NCBI GenBank assembly: GCA_964551015.1
Contig: CAZKBP010000006.1
Location: 62,001 to 126,000 of the forward strand
Length of the DNA stretch: 64,000 nucleotides
From: CAZKBP01 sp964551015
GTDB lineage: Bacteria > Bacteroidota > Bacteroidia > Cytophagales > Microscillaceae
Direction: 5' to 3'
The notes beneath the pieces were generated by a model. The model was not told the DNA's origin. It saw only the letters and a program-made list of their open reading frames with translations, and made no database searches. A program made the position numbers and the translations under genes. Positions 59,059 through 64,000 of the stretch are shown here, in pieces (the stretch's first letter is position 1; every line of letters starts with the position of its first letter).

Positions 59059-60318
59059 ATGCAAAATAGTAAAGATACAAATATCAACCAAATTCTGGAT
59101 GAAGTAGCCCGAATCAGTACCACCTTGATGATTGGGAACCCTCCTGCCATTGAGAGTGAGCCTTTTTATGCTCATTTTTTCACGGGATTAGTAAAAAAAA
59201 TCACGCCTCAAGCCGATACTTTGGCCGTGGGGCACGATGGTGCCTTGGTGACGCTCTACATCAATCCTCAGTTTTGGCAACATGATCTCAAAACCTTTGA
59301 ATATCGCCTGGGGGCGGTGAAGCACGAAATTCTCCACATTGTCTTCAAGCATATTTTCCGCTACAAGCAATTTAGCCATAAAATGATTTTTAATATAGCG
59401 GCTGATATCGTGGTCAATCAGTATGTAAAAGCTGAATACTTGGTTCAAGGGGCGGTCTTGATTGATAATTTTCCAGAACTAAACCTCGAGCCCAATGAGC
59501 ACGTGAGCTATTATTACAATGCTTTGATGGAGCTTTATCAGCAGTTTTCAGAAGAAGAAAGTGATGAAGCCAAGCAAAACGAGTCTTGGCAAAAACTAAA
59601 AAGCTTGGTAAATCAAGAGCATGCCCTCCAAAAGAAGCACGTATTTTGGCAAGACATAGAGGAGCTTTCTAGTGCCGAGCGAGATATTGCCGAGGGAGCG
59701 ATCAATCAGGCTCTCGAGGCCACACTCAGTCGCTTGAAGGCAGAAGAGTTTGGAAAACTACCCGATGGTTTACAACAGTACCTCAAAGATTTCAAGTACT
59801 CGCTTCGCCCGGTGGTGAATTGGAAAAGGGTACTCCGCATTTTTACCAATAGCAGTAGCCGCACCCGTATCAAAAACACCCTGCGTAGGCCCTCCAAGCG
59901 TTATGGAGTCAATCCAGGCATCAAGGTCAAGAAAAAGCAAAAAATCTTAGTGGCCTTGGATACTTCAGGTAGTATTACCATAGACGAACTCCAAGAATTT
60001 TTCGGAGAAATCTATCACATCTGGAAGCAAGGGGCTGAAATCACCGTAGTGGAATGCGATGCGAACATTCACCAAACTTATCTCTACCGAGGGCATAACC
60101 CCACTGAAGTCAGGGGCAGAGGGGGCACTTCTTTTGACGCACCCTTACAGTACGCAAACCAAACCTATCGCCCAGACGCGCTGGTTTACTTTACCGATGG
60201 ATACGGCCCCAAGCCCCAACTCAAATGTCATTGTCCACTCTTATGGATGATCAGTCGGGGTGGCGCCAAAGCAGAGTATCTTAAAGAATTCCCGGGCAGA
60301 AAAGTAAAAATGGTGTAG
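59059..60318 (+). CDS. metallopeptidase-like VWA-domain protein (DUF2201 type)
   Basis: A 419-residue cytosolic protein. The N-terminal half has the zinc-peptidase-like motif HEILH at 89-93 in AVKHEILHIVFKHIFR, followed by FNIAADIVVNQYV. The C-terminal half is a VWA-like domain with a complete MIDAS: Asp301 in LDTSGSI, Thr357 in GGTSF and Asp380 in YFTDGYG. A basic segment with RIKNTLRRPSKRYG separates them. This combination is the DUF2201 family, regularly encoded next to MoxR-type AAA ATPases, as here (207 bases). Such pairs act as chaperones for cofactor insertion or complex assembly. The client is unknown, and whether the HEILH site is catalytically active is not established. Confidence 0.92.
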   Translation: MQNSKDTNINQILDEVARISTTLMIGNPPAIESEPFYAHFFTGLVKKITPQADTLAVGHDGALVTLYINPQFWQHDLKTFEYRLGAVKHEILHIVFKHIFRYKQFSHKMIFNIAADIVVNQYVKAEYLVQGAVLIDNFPELNLEPNEHVSYYYNALMELYQQFSEEESDEAKQNESWQKLKSLVNQEHALQKKHVFWQDIEELSSAERDIAEGAINQALEATLSRLKAEEFGKLPDGLQQYLKDFKYSLRPVVNWKRVLRIFTNSSSRTRIKNTLRRPSKRYGVNPGIKVKKKQKILVALDTSGSITIDELQEFFGEIYHIWKQGAEITVVECDANIHQTYLYRGHNPTEVRGRGGTSFDAPLQYANQTYRPDALVYFTDGYGPKPQLKCHCPLLWMISRGGAKAEYLKEFPGRKVKMV

Positions 60319-60525
60319 ATTTGAACTTAAGTAAGCCCGAAGGCAACAAATCCTTTTAGGTAAAGTTTAAACTAAAACGAGTTGTGCTCAGGCTCAACCA
60401 AAAGACAAACCCGTACATTTTTTTAGAAAATACAAGCTTGAATGCGAGTGTCTGACCGATTTTTTGCCGATATATCTTGGCAGAACTTCCTTATTTTTTT
60501 CGTTATTTACCATTAAATCCCTTGT

Positions 60526-61659
60526 ATGACAAGTAATAACCATATTTATTACGGAACCAAATGCAATACTGGCGAACTCAAAGAATTCATCCGTCATACG
60601 ATCCAAACAAACCAGAGAGCCGAAGAACAAAATAAGCGCAAAACGCCTATTTGCATTTGGGGAGATCACGGTATCGGTAAAACTCAAACCGTGGAAACCT
60701 ATGCCCGAGAAAACGGCTTTGCCTTTGCCTACATCGCCCCTGCTCAATTTGAAGAAATGGGAGATCTATTAGGAATGCCTCAAATCGAGGAATTTGGCCA
60801 AGGCGAAAAGCGACAAGCAACCACCACTTTTATCCCACCCGACTGGGTACCGCGAACAGAAGGTCCCGGCATTCTTTTGATAGATGATGTAAACCGAGCC
60901 GATGATCGTATTCTGCGCGGAATCATGCAGCTCCTACAAAATTATGAGTTGGTGAGCTGGGCACTCCCCCCCCAGTGGCATATCATTCTTACCGCCAATC
61001 CCGACGGCGGAGATTATTCTGTAACCCCCATGGACTTTGCGATGCTGACCCGTATGATGCACATTACGCTCGTGTTCGAGGTAAAAAAATGGGCACTCTG
61101 GGCCGAGCAAAATCAGGTAGATCCCCGCGGTATTAGCTTCGTACTGACTTACCCGGAAGTGGTGACCGGAGAGCGAAGCACCCCGCGCACCTTGGTGCAG
61201 TTTTTCGAAAATATCAGCATTATTCAAGATTTAAAGCAAGAGATCGGCTTGGTCAAAATGCTGGCCGACGCGAGTTTGGACGAAAACACCGTCTCGGCTT
61301 TTATGGCCTTTATCAACAATGATCTCTCCCGACTGATTAGCCCCGAAGAAATTATTCAAGCCAAAAATTTCCAAGAAGAAGTTTACGAACGTATTCGCAA
61401 CGTAGTAGACCAAAAAACTAAGCGCGTAGACGTGCTTTCCGTTATCTGCACTCGTTTGGTCAATCATCTGAATGTAAGTAAAGAAAGTTATCAAGAGGAG
61501 CAATTGAATAATATCAAGGAGTTTATCCATATGGATTTCCTTCCCAATGACATTCGCTTTATCATCGCTCGTGATATTGCTAACTCTGAAAATGAAAGTA
61601 TCAAAAGCAACATTATGACCGATCCACGTCTGGGTGAATTGCTGTTAGGAAAAATGTAA
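60526..61659 (+). CDS. MoxR-type AAA+ ATPase
   Basis: A 377-residue AAA+ ATPase. Walker A is GDHGIGKT at 46-53, Walker B is GILLIDDVNRADDRI (about 113-127), sensor 1 lies in WHIILTANPDGG (about 149) and the sensor-2 region is near TRMMHITLVFEVKKW. The C-terminal 170 residues are a helical lid plus an extra helical domain. MoxR-type proteins act with VWA partners such as the protein encoded immediately upstream. The intergenic 207 bases contain no terminator, so a bicistronic transcript is likely. The stop is 13 bases from the convergent membrane-protein gene, leaving no room for an independent terminator. Confidence 0.93.
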   Translation: MTSNNHIYYGTKCNTGELKEFIRHTIQTNQRAEEQNKRKTPICIWGDHGIGKTQTVETYARENGFAFAYIAPAQFEEMGDLLGMPQIEEFGQGEKRQATTTFIPPDWVPRTEGPGILLIDDVNRADDRILRGIMQLLQNYELVSWALPPQWHIILTANPDGGDYSVTPMDFAMLTRMMHITLVFEVKKWALWAEQNQVDPRGISFVLTYPEVVTGERSTPRTLVQFFENISIIQDLKQEIGLVKMLADASLDENTVSAFMAFINNDLSRLISPEEIIQAKNFQEEVYERIRNVVDQKTKRVDVLSVICTRLVNHLNVSKESYQEEQLNNIKEFIHMDFLPNDIRFIIARDIANSENESIKSNIMTDPRLGELLLGKM

Positions 61660-61672
61660 AACCAAGATATTT

Positions 61673-63358
61673 TTACGAAGAAGTAGAAGAACGGCTGTGC
61701 TTGGCTAATTTGGAAAAGTCGTTGAGCATCGTATCAAACATCGCCAAGAAATCATCAATATAAGCAGTATCTTGTGAGTAATACAGGTTAGAGTTCCCCC
61801 TATCTGTATCTTCCCAGAAGTTTTCACCTGCATTCGCTAGGTTGTTACAAGTGTTGCGAACGGCCTCTTTGAGTACTTCTGGCTCCATGTACTCGTGGTC
61901 GCTGAGGATATCAATCACGATGCTCTCGGCCAAAGAATCGTGCCCAAAACGAATGTAATAAAGAGCCAGGGCAATTTGCAAGCCTCTTACTCCCGTGCTG
62001 AACTTGCGCTCTTGTACCGGACGGTCTTCGTAGGCATCAGCTAAGTTGTCGATTTTCAAGAATAAACCCAAGATTTCTTTTTGGAGATTAATGTCAATCT
62101 CATTGCGACTTAGCTCGATCAGAATCCGCTTGAATTCCCAAGTAAAAGCATCCACCAAAAAAGTAAAGGAGCCTTCTTTGCGGCTATGGCGATAAATTTC
62201 ATTGACATAGCGATTCAAATGGGTACAGCTGGTTTTGATCAGTTCGTGATTAGCCGACTTGATAATATGATGAATAAAGCCACTGTAGTGGAAAATAGCA
62301 TTGTAAAGATTGCGGGCTTCCTGATTTTTGAGGCCGTGCTTAATCCCAAAGCGAATCAACGTGTTGAAGCGGATCATGACCACCTCTATCAAATTACCGT
62401 CTTGGTACTCAATGGCTTTGCGCCCACATTCCGATAGCTCGTAAGCGCAGAGCGAGGCCAGGTCAAAATCATCATTATCAATGAGCTTGATGTAGGCATT
62501 GCCCAACAAACGGAATCCTTTTTGCTCGTAGAAAATACCATCTTTCTCCATTTCTTTGAACTGACCCGTCATGGTCTTAAAGGAGACATCATTGCCAATT
62601 CGGTTACTGATTTTGAAAAACTCAGGTGCGTAAACACGCAGATCTTTCTTGATGGCAATATAAGTTTGTATAGAAAGGCTAATCTTATTGATAATATCTC
62701 CCTTGGGTTCCTTAAATGACACATATTCCAGGAGGTCATCCATCTGATTGAGCGACTCGAAAAGCTCAAACTGATACTCGGCAATCGTTTCGGGGACATT
62801 GAGCAGAGAGAGGCGAGCACGATCTTGCAGGCGGTGAATACGCTCCAAGTTATTATCAGAAATTTTCTCGATAACATTGCTAGTTTTGGTGTAGCGAAGA
62901 ATGTACAATACGTAGGGCACCGCCAGCATCAGCGAAACAGGGAGCATCAGATAAGTATTGAAGAGCATTTGAAAGCTGATCTCAGTATCTTGATACTGGT
63001 CTAGCAATTGCAAGAACATATTATGCACTGCCCCGATCACGATGTACCAGACATAAAACAAACTGGTTTTATCGCCGGTGTAAAGGTCAATCAGTTTGGG
63101 GGTACTCTGAGAGGCTACCGAGATCACGATAATGAGGGTACCTAATACCAGACCCAACAGCCCCAGCCAAGCTTCGGGAGCAAAGTCAATGACATTCTTC
63201 GCAAAGATTTGGTTTCCCCAGATTAAATACCAACCCCCTCTGAGAATGAGGTAAATGAGGATAATGGCCGCTAAGGATATTAGAAAAATGACTCCGGTCT
63301 TGTATTTTTTAAAAGATTTGGAGAGGTAAATTCTATGATATAGTAAGTTATTCCACAT
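61673..63358 (-). CDS. large membrane protein with cytoplasmic helical domain (DUF2254-like)
   Basis: A 561-residue protein. Four hydrophobic helices lie at about 22-45, 62-85, 100-120 and 130-152, including ILIYLILRGGWYLIWGNQIF (20 residues) and LGLLGLVLGTLIIVISVASQ (20 residues). The long C-terminal part (about 165-555) is soluble and mostly helical, with regularly spaced Leu and Arg/Glu, and ends in Ser-rich residues. The N-terminal arrangement is reminiscent of DUF2254 membrane proteins, but I am not certain. No enzymatic motif is seen. It is convergent with the MoxR gene and divergent from the last gene in the window, with a 238-base gap that holds nothing recognised. Confidence 0.75.
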   Translation of the reverse strand: MWNNLLYHRIYLSKSFKKYKTGVIFLISLAAIILIYLILRGGWYLIWGNQIFAKNVIDFAPEAWLGLLGLVLGTLIIVISVASQSTPKLIDLYTGDKTSLFYVWYIVIGAVHNMFLQLLDQYQDTEISFQMLFNTYLMLPVSLMLAVPYVLYILRYTKTSNVIEKISDNNLERIHRLQDRARLSLLNVPETIAEYQFELFESLNQMDDLLEYVSFKEPKGDIINKISLSIQTYIAIKKDLRVYAPEFFKISNRIGNDVSFKTMTGQFKEMEKDGIFYEQKGFRLLGNAYIKLIDNDDFDLASLCAYELSECGRKAIEYQDGNLIEVVMIRFNTLIRFGIKHGLKNQEARNLYNAIFHYSGFIHHIIKSANHELIKTSCTHLNRYVNEIYRHSRKEGSFTFLVDAFTWEFKRILIELSRNEIDINLQKEILGLFLKIDNLADAYEDRPVQERKFSTGVRGLQIALALYYIRFGHDSLAESIVIDILSDHEYMEPEVLKEAVRNTCNNLANAGENFWEDTDRGNSNLYYSQDTAYIDDFLAMFDTMLNDFSKLAKHSRSSTSS

Positions 63359-63596
63359 TTTCCGTATGAATGAACAAGTCTATTCTTTATTTCGGAGCCA
63401 GTCAGTGCTTTTTAAAACGAAGTACTAAAATACAACATTATTTTAATTCGCATAAAAATTATACCTTTTTTCTCTATTCTGGGCGTTTATGAATATAAAT
63501 AAGGTTAAATTTCTGGCTAAACCCATACAGGAAAAGGAAAAGGACATACGGCCAAGTCTTGCCCAAAAAATCCATAACGAACCAAGAAGTTATACC

Positions 63597-64000
63597 ATGC
63601 TAACTCGAGAATTTTTGATCATTTGGATGAGCCTCCTCTTCTGCTGTCTTGGCAGTGCCCGAGCATTGGCTCAGGAAGAAGCGATTCGGAAGATAGAAGA
63701 AAATTATCGTCGTGTAGAGAGGAACATTCTCAATCAAGAATATTATTTGGATGAATATAAAGTCAACGCCACTCGTTTTTCTATTCACCAACCGGGTTAT
63801 TTTCAATACCTCGAGAAATATTATTACAATTTTGGCAACCCGCCCGGCACCTCTAAAATCCCTTTGATTAAAGCCATCATCACCCGCAAAGAACGGGAGG
63901 AAGTCATCTATCTTAAAAAATATATCTACGATGAGCAGGGGCAATTCATATTTTATTCGGAGAGCGAAACCCGCGTCGCCCAAGCACCTCTGGGCGAAAT
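63597..64000 (+). CDS. secreted protein, N-terminal part (runs off the window)
   Basis: A plus-strand frame starts with ATG at 63597 and is open to the end of the window (134 codons). The first about 25 residues form a signal peptide (LLFCCLGSARALAQ). The mature part is Tyr- and Lys-rich (ENYRRVERNILNQEYYLDEY, SIHQPGYFQYLEKYYYNFGN, then EVIYLKKYIYDEQGQFIFYS). The pattern of alternating strands is like periplasmic or outer-membrane-associated proteins, but no family is recognised. It may be longer than 134 residues; its C-terminus is outside the window. Confidence 0.75.
   Translation, partial: MLTREFLIIWMSLLFCCLGSARALAQEEAIRKIEENYRRVERNILNQEYYLDEYKVNATRFSIHQPGYFQYLEKYYYNFGNPPGTSKIPLIKAIITRKEREEVIYLKKYIYDEQGQFIFYSESETRVAQAPLGE

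Noticed and set aside
1..64000. CRISPR arrays, rRNA, tRNA, complete insertion sequences or prophage genes
   Set aside because: No direct-repeat arrays with spacers, no cloverleaf or rRNA-like stretches and no transposase or phage structural proteins were seen by eye; a tRNA or RNA scan was not run.

Overview
The window is almost certainly from a chromosome of a Bacteroidota bacterium. Three things point there: two secreted proteins end in type IX secretion (T9SS) type A sorting domains; several intergenic regions carry the Bacteroidota promoter pair TTG / TAnnTTTG; and the gene families fit the phylum (fused isobutyryl-CoA mutase IcmF, the debranching enzyme/GT4/GH57 glycogen trio, SiaB/SiaC, DUF4136 lipoproteins, MacAB-type sets with two FtsX permeases). 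A free-living member of the Cytophagia is my guess at class level and is only an inference. No rRNA, tRNA, CRISPR array, complete insertion sequence or prophage was recognised.

Layout. 1-8.7 kb: signalling on the minus strand, with the start of an alpha/beta hydrolase, a 2047-residue hybrid histidine kinase, two small coupled genes and a NarL-type response regulator. 9.2-16.1 kb: plus-strand transport and metabolism, with MgtE, a D-2-hydroxyacid dehydrogenase, an osmolyte-type ABC permease fused to a substrate-binding domain whose two halves are in swapped order, a cysteine-bearing membrane protein, a lipoprotein and an RsmI-like methyltransferase. 16.1-28.3 kb: mostly minus-strand genes, with SiaC/SiaB, a cysteine-rich Fe-S type protein, HMG-CoA-lyase-like enzyme, MetF, a 14-repeat TPR protein, a sulfatase, an HSL-type esterase (plus), a DUF4136 lipoprotein (plus), an NTF2-like protein, an SLC13-type anion symporter and a sulfotransferase. 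28.3-33.5 kb: glycogen operon (debranching enzyme, GT4, GH57). 33.5-36.5 kb: a T9SS-exported LRR-like protein and a GC-skewed intergenic repeat patch. 37.3-39.5 kb: an ATPase plus DUF4435 (TOPRIM-like) pair resembling the PARIS anti-phage system. 39.6-46.5 kb: icmF and a secreted subtilisin with PKD repeats. 46.5-48.9 kb: a decaying region with a CHAT-domain remnant and an interrupted lipoprotein. 49-53.6 kb: MacB/MacA-type efflux operon. 53.8-64 kb: membrane proteins, a RelE/ParE-type toxin-antitoxin pair, an LRR-TPR protein, a metallopeptidase-like VWA protein with a MoxR-type ATPase, a large membrane protein and the start of a secreted protein.

How the genes work together. The glycogen trio forms a tight operon, and two of its enzymes end in similar lysine-rich tails. 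SiaB (kinase) and SiaC (its phospho-target) form a partner-switching pair with a good promoter and a threonine at the known phosphosite position. The two PARIS-like genes overlap and share a promoter, as expected for a two-component defence system. VWA protein and MoxR ATPase form a chaperone-like pair. The most notable observations are the circularly permuted transporter domain, the PARIS-like pair, the loss of the expected proton-donor aspartate in the GH57 protein, a candidate structured leader before the glycogen operon, and the CHAT pseudogene fragment, which is visible only when its internal stop codon is read through.
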